NCBI GenBank assembly: GCA_029531795.1
Contig: JAPEIS010000004.1
Span: 2,904,594 to 2,968,593, forward strand
From: Sclerotinia nivalis
Taxonomy: Eukaryota; Ascomycota; Leotiomycetes; Helotiales; Sclerotiniaceae
Direction: 5' to 3'
DNA: 64,000 bases
In this document: positions 21,459 through 33,421 of the stretch, piece by piece
How the letters are laid out: every line of letters begins with the position of its first letter
How positions within the stretch are numbered: position 1 is the first letter of the stretch
Translations under genes and position numbers: made by a program
The notes under the pieces: model-generated
The model's input: only the letters and a program-made list of their open reading frames with translations
Told to the model about the DNA's origin: nothing
Database searches by the model: none

Positions 21459-22842
21459 TTAGAAGGTTGCTGTAAATATATCCAGCCTCTCTTTCTCCGT
21501 CATTTCTGCTGCCTGCTTAGCTTCCAACTTCTTGAATTCGATATACATTTGCAGGAAATCTTCTAGTTCACTCAATGAATCACCACCTGCTGTCTTTTCC
21601 AATGCTGCTACAGCACCAACAAGTGAGAGTGGAAGCTTTGTGTCCCAATTCAATTCCGCCACTTCCTCTGGAGTCATTTTTGCCACGAAACCTGTCGAAG
21701 TCAGATGAGATATAATTCAGCTGATATGAAGTACTTACTTTGGGGGCTCTTCCACTTCAATGGTGATTTATTCCTCACCCCCCAGGATCCAGCTGTGATC
21801 CACGCCGCCAGAACATAAAACATATTCGCCATCTGATCTGCACATCTCATCTTCCAATAACCAGTTCTCCCAGATATTTTTCATATAGCGGTATCCTTAT
21901 CTTCTTCCCCCCAACCAACCCAAGTACCAGTCGTGCCCCTGTGCCCTAATCGATGACAGCTGTCAAAATTTGGCATGCTAAACGCACACAGGGCTGGGAG
22001 ATGTTCGAGTATTCCGGCCAAGAAGTTATCAGCCACCTCTTGTGTTGCATTATCGATTGAAAAGTGGAAATGTGCTCCGACAGCTGTCGAAGATGATATT
22101 ATTGGCTTCGGAAAAAAAGTTGCGCGGAATCCATTTTTCAAAACGATTGTCTGTATAGCCTCTTTACAATACACGAGGGTATCAACAGCTTCAATTGTCT
22201 AAGTGGACCAGTTGGAATCTCGAACATGCCTTGCCCACCCTCAGTCTGGAAATGGGTAGCTGCAATGCCAGCATCCAATAAGGATCGAATACATTCCTCT
22301 AACAATTTGCAGACAGTTCCGTCTCTCAATACCGCAGCACTATAAAATTGATTTGTTTGTTTTATAGCCCTATCCCCATCGACCTGAGTAAGGTGAAACT
22401 CAAGCTCAAATCCCACGAGGAATTGAAGTCCTAGTGTTTTCTTTGCACGATCCAGGGTTTGTTGTAGCATGGATCGAGGATCTCGTTTCCAAGATGGAAA
22501 GTTAAGACTCATCTCCTTCACAAAACACATAACGCTGGCATTTGTCTTTCCATTTCCCACATAGGTACATACTCGAAGACTTGCCCAATCTGGAAAGAGT
22601 TCATTATATCCAGGCGGCTGAATTCGGGGTCAATTGAGAGTACCGTCTGGAAGGCCAGCAAAACAAAAACAAGAAAGTTTGAAGGGTTTCTCGGCCAGCT
22701 CCAGGGCGCGAGCTTTAGTTACGACCATAAGGCGTAAAACATTTCCAATATCCAACCATTGATACCGAAGATATTCCACCTCGGGATGATCATTGAGAAA
22801 TGTGATGAGTGTTTTCGAAGATGGCCTATTGGGGAGAGACAT
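21459..22842 (-). pseudogene. Glutamine-synthetase-like (FluG/GS-catalytic) pseudogene
   Basis: The - strand encodes a complete GS-family chain broken three times: an in-frame TGA at 22632-22630, a frame change near 22200-22205 just after IPTGPL, and an in-frame TGA at 21883-21881. The family blocks lie in order. VGFELEFHL supplies metal-binding Glu residues, EGGQGMFEIPTGP is the NxxGQxE-like block, GAHFHFSI is the HxH substrate block, and MPNFDSCHRLG...GTTGTWVGWG leads to KISGRTGYWKMRCAD, the Arg-rich end of the active site. An intron with GTAAGT at 21738 and CGACAG at 21692 joins the last exon, which ends at 21459. It starts at MSLPNRPSSK (22842). It resembles FluG-type GS rather than true cytosolic GS. 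The intact intron and blocks imply recent loss. Confidence 0.85.
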
Positions 22843-24395
22843 AATGTATCTAGGCGTGGTATTCTTGCATGCTTGTGTGATAGAGTGAGAGGTAAAATGT
22901 TAACAAAGTAATTATCTTCCTTGATATAGCTTGATAGCTTATAATACATTATTTTCGGACGTTAGATACGATAAATACCGAGCCTGTCAACCTTTTTCAT
23001 CAATTGGGTAACTGTAAATTAAATGCCTACGTGATAGTTGTTGGAATATCGTCCCGATTTGTTTCTCATTGGCTTGTTTTAGGTATCCAACCCTGAACAA
23101 ACTCAGTATCACTGTCCAACTATCACCGAAAGGATTCTGGCTTCTCCATTTGCTCGTTTATCCAAATGTTGGAAGTGTAAGCAAATTCTCACCTGCCAAT
23201 TGTATCACTTAAATGCATCCAATTACATTCGAACATACAGTTCTTTGCTTAACTCAACAATCCAAAAATCAAACCAACATTTGAATTGATTGTCGTCTAC
23301 CAGAGTAATTTAAGGCACTTCCTTCCGGAATTCGTCCCGCGGGGCGGGAGAAACGAATTATAGGCTATACAGATCTTAGTCACAGGACTTTTCCATTTAG
23401 TTTGCATACTTTTGATAGATTGATGCTTATTCAAATATGAAAAATGTCTATATAGATTTATCAGGTAAGGTAGAGGATAGAAATATATTGATAAATAGAA
23501 CGCGAGTGCATTGCTCACATCTTTCAGTCTTCCTATCGCATGGCCTGACTTGTAGGGTCTAATCATATCAAAAGAAAAAGTCCCTCACTGAACCAAAATG
23601 ATATCCGAGCAGGATCTTGGGATCTGACTTTCCCGCGATAAATGATTCACTCGAAAGCGGAAAGGATTTAGCTGTGAGGATAATAACTTTGACTTCCATC
23701 AGTGAGTAGTGTGTTGACTTACTTATCCTCCTGCGGAAGTCTAAGTTGGCGCATAATCGTCTCGACCGATTTTGGGAAAGGGGTGATGGATAACCCCGGG
23801 TTAAATGATAGAGATCTCAATTGCCTCAACTTCCATTGGATTCGTCACAAAATTCAGGCATAGAAGAATGTAGTTTTATATTCTTTTTTCTGAAATTATC
23901 TTATCGTGCAATACAAGCTGTGGTAGAACAATGAAAGTGATCTGCAATCAATTTGAGGAGCTGAGGATACCATTCAATATTTATTTCATTATCTCAAAAC
24001 CGCCGGAATACCCAAGACAGTAAAATATAAACTCAAATAGCATCTCAACTCTATTATAGAGAGCTAACAGAGATTTAAAATGTGATACGGAAATCATCAA
24101 TGCCATTTGCAGTAAAATTGAGGATTGAAGCGCAGTCAGGTTTTACGCAATGGGAAACCATCGGAGATCATTGAAAACGCCTGAAAGTTGCTGAAGCTCT
24201 AGGTGATCCAATTATTGTTACGGGACAAGTAATTCGAGTGTACCGGATATATCGGAAGAGTTTCCGCAGGAAAGACCAACATGAACAAATCACTATTGCG
24301 AAGCGCTATGCACATTACACACTGTCGGTATATCATGTGACTAGTCTCACATAGGGAACCGTACCACAAGCGAGCTCTAGCCCCTTCCCCTTCAA
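22843..24395. other. Intergenic, no supported gene
   Basis: About 1.55 kb without a recognisable gene. The ORF 23297-23566 (-) has no domain. AT content rises here, near the edge of the transposon block. Confidence 0.5.
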
Positions 24396-24404
24396 TATAA
24401 ATAG
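24396..24404 (+). promoter_or_regulatory. TATA box upstream of the sirtuin/DUF3435 chimaera
   Basis: The word TATAAATAG sits in a C-rich context 74 bp before the ATG at 24478, where a fungal core promoter would be expected. It suggests that the chimaeric reading frame was or still is transcribed. Confidence 0.45.
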
Positions 24405-24477
24405 CCCCCTCATTTCATAGTGTAGCAATCAAGATAGAGTAGAAATCTTCTGACCTTAATATCAAGACTAAGACCTC

Positions 24478-24820
24478 ATGGTCAGATTGATTAGGTGAGA
24501 TGCGAGATATGCCAGCTATAATTAAGGTTTATCTATTTCAGCCTCAACTCTTTTTCGGAACTGATCTACCAGACTATCAACAATACATTCATAGAAGTCA
24601 GATACAGATCTCGAATGAAACCACAAGCACTTCCTATTGATAAACTCAAACCTGATGTACTTCTATATCTATATGGGAACTCTCATCCGGATGAAAATAT
24701 TTTCGGTATCATCAATAAAGATCTTACAATATATTCTGATCTAGTATTAATCGTTGGAACAAAGCTGCGAGTACCGGGGGTTATGGAAATTGCTACAAGG
24801 GCTATCGTCTCCGGCTACGA
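24478..24820 (+). pseudogene. Sirtuin (HST3-like) C-terminal fragment
   Basis: An ATG at 24478 opens a 17-nt exon (MVRLI). A 47-bp intron (24495-24541, GTGAGA...TTTCAG) follows, and the frame continues from 24542. The product contains KLKPDVLLYLYGN, HPDENIFGIINKDL and DLVLIVGTKLRVPGV. These match the Rossmann-fold C-terminal half of fungal Hst3-type NAD-dependent deacetylases, where the pattern is LRPxIVLYGE, a PDE block, and VVGTSLKVPGV. The catalytic half (GAGxS and the active-site His) is missing, so it cannot be an active sirtuin. The frame runs on without interruption into the DUF3435 remnant. Confidence 0.7.
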
Positions 24821-25420
24821 GCCTCAGCGCGATCTGATGCGACTCTAATCGGCGCAAGAACTCACACTCGAGCAATCCCTATCTGTCAATATAGTTCCAT
24901 ATATCTGCCGTCTCGTCGCACAACGTGAAAAGTGGAAGCGTCGCTTCCAAGGCACATTGTAAAGGCAGCCAGGGTATCTGATCCTTGGCCGCGAGATCCC
25001 TAATGCACGGCAGCGGAAGAGATCCGCACTCTTGAAGCAGGTTGAAGCTAACTGGGGCCTGGAGAACCCGGTCGATGAGGTCGAGCTACAGCTCTCTGGT
25101 TTCCAATTCGACCACTTGGACTTGGCCGAAGACATGCCTCCGATCCAGAGGCGCTTGGTCGAGACAATTATTATGCTTCCATGAAAGACCTTAGAGGAGG
25201 AGCTTCGCTGTCGCAGCGCAGCCATCGATGCGGTCACTGTCACCCAACGACGCGGGAGGCCATGTACGATGAGAGCAATTACTTCACTTTCCCTAGACAT
25301 CAATCCGCAACAAAGAGCCCGTCATGGCCGAGAAGGAAGCGCTAGAAGCCGCGATGCTATCAGTGTTCACAGAGAAGAGACCGACCATCTGCTTTCTTTG
25401 CTTAGGAGAGCTGATTGATT
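24790..25420 (+). pseudogene. DUF3435 protein C-terminal remnant (captain-type family)
   Basis: In the same frame as the sirtuin piece the sequence reads GYEPQRDLMRL, KRRFQGTL, NARQRKRSALLKQVEA, VDEVELQLSGFQFD, PIQRRLVETI and KTLEEELRCRSAAIDAVT. A shifted frame near 25340 gives FTEKRPTICFLCLGE, the DUF3435 tail. Three in-frame stops (TAA at about 24846, TAA at about 24958, TGA at about 25182) and the shift make it non-functional. DUF3435 defines the tyrosine-recombinase captains of Starship giant transposons, although many DUF3435 genes are not proven captains. The recombinase core with the Arg and Tyr residues is not in the window. Composition is distinctly more GC-rich than the block that starts just after. 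Confidence 0.75.
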
Positions 25421-25796
25421 GATTGATTAAATTAACGTCTACACTGAGTCTAAGACTATCTAAGACGACTAGAGGCTTTTACGAACCCTTAATAAATAAT
25501 ATAATGAAGGTAAGCTAGTTTATAGGCTTAGCTAAGTATATGATTTAAATGATTGAGGTAAACTCAATCTTTTGAGTTGAATGGGGGAAGTGAAAACTAA
25601 TCCTGAGGAATAATCCTGTTCTATAGATGCTGAAGTATATTATAGAGATAACAAAAGAAATAATATTTGTTTAAAATTGTAGAAGGATTTATATCCTTCT
25701 TTCAATTTCATTATTCATCTCTTTTTTTGCTCTTCTTGCTTTTTTTATTTCTTTTGTTTCTATTTCTTTTCTTTCTTTTTGTATTCGTTTGAGATA
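25421..25796. other. Edge of AT-rich block and LINE 3' end
   Basis: A short GATT repeat (25418-25432) marks the abrupt change in base composition. From about 25680 to 25790 the + strand is T-rich. On the - strand this is an A-rich 3' untranslated end following the LINE stop at 25797. Confidence 0.5.
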
Positions 25797-26160
25797 TTAT
25801 AATCTAGTAGTTATTCTTGTTGTATCGATGAACTCGAGGGTTTTGATTATTCCTATTTTGATGTGAAGAAGATATTTTATAGTAAATCTGGATGATGGAT
25901 TATTCTTTTTGAGTTTGCGTCTTGTTCTTTTATATAAAGGATAGTTGAGTAATAAATGATCAAAAGTTTTACTTTTTCTATATCTACATTTATTATTTGT
26001 TGAGATTCCAAAGTATTGTAAATAGGATTTGAAATATCCATAATCGATCTTTAATTGGAAAAGAATATTAGTAATTGTCGGTACGACTCTGTGATCGTCG
26101 TATCCAATAGAAATGATCAAAACGTTTATAATTGTATTGAGGTTATTCACAAAAGAGATT
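25680..26160 (-). mobile_element. Tad-like LINE, 3' end remnant
   Basis: The - strand ORF 25797-26150 (117 aa) carries CRYRKSKTFDHLLLNYPLYKRTRRKL. This is a mutated copy of the C-terminal Cys/His motif of Tad/I-type LINE ORF2 proteins (pattern CxCG, HxLLxCPxYxxxR). Several Cys positions are now Arg or Asn, as expected from transitions. An A-rich 3' tail follows. The RT part is not found upstream, so only the 3' end survives, as is common for LINEs. Confidence 0.7.
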
Positions 26161-26456
26161 CCTATAAGGGCGTTTGGATTGCTATGTAATTGACCCCTAA
26201 ATTAAAGGTTATATTGTGTATCAAGATTCGAAAAAATCATTGAGTGCGAATGGTCTCAATATAAAAGCCTTCGCTTAAATAAGAATCATATACTTTAAGA
26301 GTACGTGAATACCAATACTGATTATCTTCTTAAAAGAATGATTAGCTACAATAAATGTAGATATAAAAACGAAATAGAAAAACCCAAAATCATAATATCC
26401 GAAAACCTAAGCCTCAATATTTGGAAACCTTAAATCTTAATACTTGTTTTTTCCAT
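26161..26456. other. AT-rich, unassigned
   Basis: This stretch lies between the LINE tail and the copia pol stop. It probably holds the copia 3' end, but I found no LTR. Confidence 0.4.
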
Positions 26457-28720
26457 CTATACCTCCATTTCCAATTTAACCTTATTTGTATCAATCAATT
26501 CCCTTAAAGCTTGATAGGGTTTAGCCTTCGTCATTGTGTCGACAGGGTTAGTATTTCTATCGATCCAGTGGATCTTTTGAATCTTTTGTTTTTTATACAA
26601 TTGGCGAATATATATCAAATTGATCATCAATTGCTTTTTGTATATAATATCGAATCTAATAAGGTATTCGTAAAGTGATTTCGAATCGGTATATACTACA
26701 AATGGAATAGAATGATCGCAAATAGTTATTTGATCAAGAAAAGACTTTATAGCGTTTGCTATATCGAATCTAAGAGTTATTGTATAAAGTTCTAAAACTA
26801 ATGTATTTCTAATAACTTTTTTGTATTTAATAGAAATTCAATGAAGGATATTCGCGTTTTTGGATTTGTTTGTTAGAATTATAATGTATCTGATTTGAGA
26901 AAAATGATTAGGGTTATTTGTAAATCCTGTATCTACGAATACAAAAAGAGTAAGGATCTTTGAATCGAGGGAAACGAATCTCAATTCTTTAGTAGCATTA
27001 TGGAATTGCCAAGAAAGAGTCTTATTCAGGAATTCAATATCTTCTGAAGTAGGATCGGTAATTTGAGCAATGTGGGATAATGAATATGTAGTCTCTAATT
27101 GGATGAGATTAGTAATATATACTTTTCTAGTCCGTTGAACAATGTATTGTTCCTGAGTTGAAGCATTCTTTCGTAATTTGCCTTTGATATTTTTAAGATC
27201 TGTAAGACTGAAAACGATTTGTTGAAGGTTTTTGCAATATTACTTTTGAATTAGATTGATAATACTATTGATCAATGATATAATAGTTTTATTGAATTTG
27301 AAAGGATTTGTCTTTGTTAATATCTTACAATCTTTTACTTAAAAATTGATAGTTTTGAATTGTTTCTATTTTAATTCAGCAAATACTTTATCAGTAATAA
27401 TAAGTATATTATCGGTTTGAATACCAACAAATATAAATATATTGTTGTTTCGATAAAGAAGATAATGATTGTAGATTGAAACTGTAAGGTCGAGATAATT
27501 CGTATAATGATTATGATATATTTTGAATTAATGATTATCTGATTCTGTAATATTATATAAAGGTTTCTTTATTTGAAGAACAATATTCTATAAAAGATAT
27601 ATTTTCTTAGAAGAATAAATATAAAATAGTTGATTTAGTTCTGTTATAGTTTGAATATAGATTTGTGAGATATTGCGGAGGTAAATATGGATATTTTTTG
27701 GTTTAAAGATTGAAGTTAGAATCAATAGTTTTTGTTGATTAATCTTTTGTAGAGTTGGGGATTGAATCAAAATAGTTTCTTTTCTAGTATTATTGTATAT
27801 TTGAATTACTAATCGTGATTTTTTTATAGTCTTATCAGTTCCAATGTATTTAATTTTGTCGATGAATCGGTTTCCGAAGATACAAGTTCCAATAGGAATT
27901 GAAGAGATAGGAATATTTTCGAAAGTTCCTTTTTCCAATAATCCTCCGATCTTTTTTCTACGAGAGTCGATAAAATTAAGCTTGGATGAGATAGTTTCAA
28001 GATCTTCGTTTATTAGGAAAATGATTAAATCAGGGTTTGACGTCAATAGTGTTTCCGAAAAATATTGATGAATTATAGGGATTTCAATTTGATCTAAAGA
28101 ATATTGTACAATGTAATTAATAGAATAGATGATAGTAGGTGTAGAGGGTGCTATTGTACAAACGATTATATTTCGATTAGATTTTTGTACTGGATTTGAT
28201 GAATCTAGATTTTGATTAATTGATTCCGGGTTATTAAAAGGGTTGATTTTATTATCAGGATTATCAAAAAGATTTGTTGTTTTTTTCGGTTTGAAATAGT
28301 ATAGTTTTACAATAGTACTTTTGAATTCAGTAATTCCGTTAGAAAGTTGAATTCTATAGATTTCGTTATTAATTCTGAGGAAGGGGAATAGATTTTTTCA
28401 TTTGTTTTTCTTTGAAACAGTAGCCTTTCGTTATATCAAAACATCAGAATTGATAGGGAGATCGTGAATATAATTTGTTGAAGAACTATTTCGTTGATTT
28501 AAGGTATCGTTAATCTATCTTTGTGTATAGAGTTTGTGAATCTTTTGTATAGCTTTCTCAATAGTTGTAGTTCGTTGTAGAATAGTAAGATTTGGAAAAT
28601 CTAGATTGAAGATTCTAGGGTATATTCCAAATACAAGTAAGATATCGTACCAAAAAGGAGGCAGATAACGTGATTCCAAAAGGGTCTATATAATCACTCC
28701 AATTCAATCTAGTTTAATAA
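26457..28720 (-). mobile_element. Ty1/copia pol remnant (INT end, RT, RNase H)
   Basis: Read from 28720 downward, the frame gives the integrase tail (TILQRTTTIEKAIQKIHKLY, then LHDLPINSDVL and YRIQLSNGITEFKS). The RT_2-type start follows at 27588-28046, with FIDSRRKKIGGLLEKGTFE, CIFGNRFIDKIKYIGTDK, KSRLVIQIYNN and SPTLQKINQQKLL. It ends in a copia RNase H tail, QKIHWIDRNTNPVDTMTKAKPYQALRELID, with a TAG at 26457-26459. The INT-RT-RH order is diagnostic of Ty1/copia. Many stops and lost residues show it is dead. No LTR pair is visible. Confidence 0.75.
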
Positions 28721-29152
28721 AAAATGTGCAATTTCAATTTATCATTTTGTATTCGTTTCCGTTGTGTTTATTGGTGATCTATATAGGGATCTATAGATAT
28801 CTAATATATCGTTAGTATTTTTTCGTTTACAGATTTATACTTTATTTTTTCTTCGAAAAACTATTTTTTGAATTTTCTTTCTAGAGTTGTTGATTGGTAT
28901 TATAAGTCTTAACAATTCGATCACTTCAAGGAAGCAAAATAGAGTTATCGTAGTATAGACTTACTATTCGTAGAACTACCAATTTGTGTGTAGAATCCCC
29001 GATTTTTGATTTATTTAAAAGTATCGATCCTTTATTGTATCAAAATGTTTCTTTTCAGAGATTTTAATCTAGTATAGTAATTGTATTTTTAGGAATAAAT
29101 CTAATGCAGTTTTTCTATCAAAACCTTTAATCTTTCGATATCGAACTTCCTT
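28721..29152. other. AT-rich, unassigned
   Basis: No recognisable coding block. It may be the copia 5' part and/or the element C leader, and no LTR was found. Confidence 0.4.
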
Positions 29153-32100
29153 TTGATTTCGAACCTTCGAAATATTTATACTTTTTATAGTCGAGAAGTA
29201 AAAGATTCAATCTGGAGATTGGTTCTGAAATTTATTTCAGATATCGATAAATTGTTATTTGTTTTTATCGATATCTTTTTGATTTTGATTTACAAGAACA
29301 AGTATATTATATATTTCTTATTGAAGAATTTCTCTTTTCGATTTATAATCCTTCAGAATCCTTACGAATAAGATTTTTAGGATTCGAAATATATTTTTTA
29401 TTGAATTATTTAAAAGAATTCAATTCGTTTTTTATTATACTTTCATTTTTTTCCTTCAATCTTTCCAATTCGAATTTTCAAATCACAAGTATATCGATGT
29501 TCGATGATATTAAAGTTGAGAAGTTTTGGAATAAGATTAATATCGATTCAGTATCTGAATTTGATTATTGTAATATATTAAGTTTTGTATGGCTAAATAC
29601 AATCAAAACTATTGTTAAACAAATCACTAGAGATCTAATTTACAAATTATTTGTTTTTTTCATTATAGTTCAATTGAAATTTAAAGGGAAAGCTTAAATC
29701 TGGATTAATAATTATACCGATTTCAAGATTATCTTTGAAGATACTGAAATAACTATTCAGGAAAACAAATTCGTTTTCATTAAAATCTTTCTAAACCATT
29801 ATCCTTCTTACGATAACGAAGATATAGTTCAGAATGTAATAGATTCAATAAATTCATTTGTTCAAATCAAGAACGAAATCCTTGAGAAATACTATTTATA
29901 AGTAAAGGATATCCAATATAATATAGGATTCAAAGATATTTTTGTTTTTAAGAAAAACCTTGATGTTATTAATACAATTGTTTAAAAGAAACTAATTTTT
30001 AACTTTGTTAAAGGTTTAATCGATTTTACTTTTTGTAATTATTTTATTTCCAATAATACTATCTATCGATCTTTTGCTGAAAATTATTATATAATTCAAA
30101 GTACTAAAAGAAATATAAAACTTCAAGATTTATTTACAAAAGATAAAATTGTTAAAGAATTTACAGATAATATATTTAATACCAAATCTAAAGGTTTCAC
30201 TAAAGAACAAAAATTCGAAATTCTTTTCCAATAATTAAAATCAAAATCTATTTTCAAAAAGGATAGTTCGGAAGGAAATTATAATTCCAATAATTCTCGA
30301 AATCAAAATAAAAAAGGAAATAATAATTACAATAATAATAATAATCGATAAAAATAGAATAATGATTTCCAGCAAATCTCTAATTAGATTCGATAGGTCA
30401 ATTTACCGGATTTAAAAACTTCAAAATATCTTATTATAAATAGTACAAAAGAATACAATCCAAATAAGAAACCTTTTTGTTTTGATTGTAGAGAATATAA
30501 ATACTTTAAATCTGAATATACTAAAAATCCTTTATCAATATAACAACAAGTAATTCTTTATACTATAATTTTATCTAAGAGTATTATTATTAATAATCTT
30601 TTTTATATCGCTATAAGAGATTGGTTTACAGAAAAATTTGATATCAATCAAATTAATATAATTAGTTCGAGAAAATCAGATCGAGTTTGTATCAACTATT
30701 ATAAGAAGTCAAAAGTTGAAAAAGATATTCCCTTTTAGTTAAATAGTATTTATAATTCAGATACTATTTTTCATAGTATTATTTCAAATAACGAATTTGA
30801 TAATTCTTCAAATTATTTAGATCAAGGATCTTTCAATAGTTCGATTAATTTTATATAAATATCTGAATAAGGTTTTATTAAAGAAATTAATTTAGACGAT
30901 ATTGACGATAAGAAAGATCTTGAAAACGAGATTACCTTTTATATAATAGTTTTGCAATGAAAGAGATTTTATTCTATTGTTTTATTAGAATCTGAAGATA
31001 TCTGTTTTTCTTTTCAATTATAAAAAGAAATTTACAAATAGAATAAGAATTTTTTTGTATTTCATATTTATAATCGAAACAAAAATATTATCCTTTAGAT
31101 ACTAATAGTATTTTCATAATTACAAGTTTCTACTTCTTTTTCAGAAGTTCATCAAACTGAGTTATTATTACTAGAAGTTCGATTATTTATTTCCTTTTTT
31201 AAATATATAATTTCTACTAACAATTGTAAGAGATACTTTAGAGATTCTAAATCATTCTTTAATATCGTTGATAGATAAGAATAAGGATCAATGAATTATA
31301 AGATGCTTATATAATGTTTTATATTAAATTCTGAAGGAATTAACCTTTTAGATTTTTGTTAGATTTCCCCAAACGCCGCCAAACATTTCAAATATTTTAC
31401 TATTTGAGAAAATATAATTAGAAAAAAGAAACCAACGATTATTCATAAATCAAAAATTTCTTTAGCTTTTTCAGCTTCAATTCAGAATAAAGATTAGGGT
31501 AATCTCGGTTAAAATAATCAATTTGATCAATTTAATTAATTTGGTCAATTAAATCAGAATTCAATTACAAACTCAAATCTTAAACTAGTATACCTAATTC
31601 GATATAGATTTATTTAGAATCATCTGATTCATCTTTCTTTTAATTAAATTCGATAGCATTTTCTTTATAAATAGAAGGATCCCAAATATAATCTATCAAG
31701 TTTCAGCACCTTTTTTAAGAACGATCGATAAATAATTAATCTAGATAGGACTAATATTATAGATTATCCAGCCACTCCGATCATTATTTGTATTGTAGAT
31801 AAAAATCATCCTTTTCGAATTAAGGGAATATATGTTTTGTCAGGATTACTTTCAATAAAAGTCATTATAAATAAATCCAATTATATAGTCGATCAAGGTT
31901 CTAACAGTAATATTGTTTCTTCTGTCTTCGTTGATCATTTAAATTTATATCGATATAGAATTCAATCCAATAGCAATATCTCTATAGGAGTTGTTGATGA
32001 AATTAATATAGGTCTGAAAGAATATACTATTATTAATCTTGTAATCAAAGAAGTTCGACAAATTATTCATACTTTTATTCATCCTGATAAGGAAAGTAAT

Positions 32101-33258
32101 CCTAATAAAGATCAAAAGATTCTTTTGCTAGATCTACTATAGCTTTATACAATCAAAGATTATATTGATATCTTTAATTCTACTCTTTCTATTGGAGACG
32201 AAGATTTGGGCAAGAAAAGAATACTTATTCAGATTCCGAAACTCAAACAATCCTTTTCTTATCAATTCATTTTATATCCAGCTAATCCAAAGTATCAAAC
32301 AGCTATCCTAAATACTGAAATTTCGATGAATTTTGAAATTGCCGGCAGAAATATTAATAATTTTGTATCCAAGGTCAAACCAATTCCAAAAACAATATGA
32401 TTCGAAGATCAACAAGAATCTGATTCATTAAGGAGCTCTTCCGAATCAATAGATTCCGAGAAAGTATCTGAAAAAGTATCTGATTCTCTTTCTGAATTTA
32501 TTTCAGAATCTCAAGATAATTATTCAGATTCGAACGATTCACAAGACTCTTTAAATTCTTGAGTTTTCAATATAATTCAAAATTACTTTCTTTTTCTTCG
32601 AAAATCAGTATTAAAGGATCTAAAGAAATCTAGAATAAAGATTTTTTATATATTCGACCTTTTCAAAAGTTTATATAATCTAAATTATCTCATTCAACAA
32701 AGAATATACTCTTTCAATCACTAAATAGCCTCGGAAAAAATGCTTTTTCAGATATTTTTACCAAAAAACAAGATTATAGTTTCGATTATCGGAAACATTA
32801 TTATCATTCTATATCTTCTTTTTCGAAAACTCAATTATTATATACTCTTAATACAATCTTTCAAATGGATGATCTATATATACTATTCGAAATTCTATAT
32901 CAACTCGATTTTTCTTTCAAAGCAGATTCCAAATATTTCAAATTACTTCTTCAAAGAAGAGATTAATATATTTCGATCAATTAAGTTTTTATCTTTCAAT
33001 CGGACCCTCCAAAAACACATATATATCCTATAGATAAAAAACCGATTTCTTAAGAAATATCTATAGATTCAATAGATATTATAAATAAATAATTTTAAAA
33101 AAATGAAATCGATATAGATCCCTTAACAATAGATGAATTTCGATTAAGAGTTATTCGATTTTTTTATATTTATAGAGATTTAAACACTACAAAACTAATT
33201 TATATTCCTCCTATTCCTCTTTATACTTATCGAATACAATTCAAACCAGGTACTCTTC
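29153..33258 (+). mobile_element. Ty3/gypsy element C, gag-protease remnant
   Basis: A gag-like region (29153-30900) precedes a zinc knuckle at 30478, CFDCREYKYFKSEY, a CX2CX4HX4C motif whose His and last Cys are now Tyr. A retropepsin-like domain at 31837-32142 reads SNYIVDQGSNSNIVSSVF, where a D-[TS]-G motif is DQG. The frame then approaches RT with IQFKPGT (about 33236-33252) and is cut at 33259 by the LTR of A1. The RT, RNase H and integrase are absent up to the window end. They would lie beyond the nested insertions. Heavily mutated and non-functional. Confidence 0.7.
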
Positions 33259-33421
33259 TGTTACGGGTTCATCTCCCTTCACCTGCACGTGATCATGTGT
33301 GCCTTAGGCACACATGCATACACTCACTTCTATATAGTCAGGTCACCTCCTTGACCTTCTTCTCTTCCTCGTAGTACAACAATAGATCAAACCTATATAT
33401 ACCTTTTCTTTTATTGTAATA
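33259..33421 (+). repeat. A1 5' LTR (163 bp)
   Basis: It begins TGTTACGG and ends GTAATA, a mutated form of GTGACA. It holds a near-perfect palindrome at 33293-33315 (CATGTGTGCC / GGCACACATG), a TATATAG box at 33331-33337 and GTAGTACAAC at 33371-33380, the likely RNA start. The length equals both A2 LTRs. Confidence 0.88.

Noticed and set aside
24790..25420. A complete Starship element with cargo
   Set aside because: Only the C-terminal half of a DUF3435 protein is present; no captain core, borders or cargo can be shown in the window.
26161..29152. LTRs of the copia remnant
   Set aside because: No direct repeat with TG/CA ends could be found by eye.
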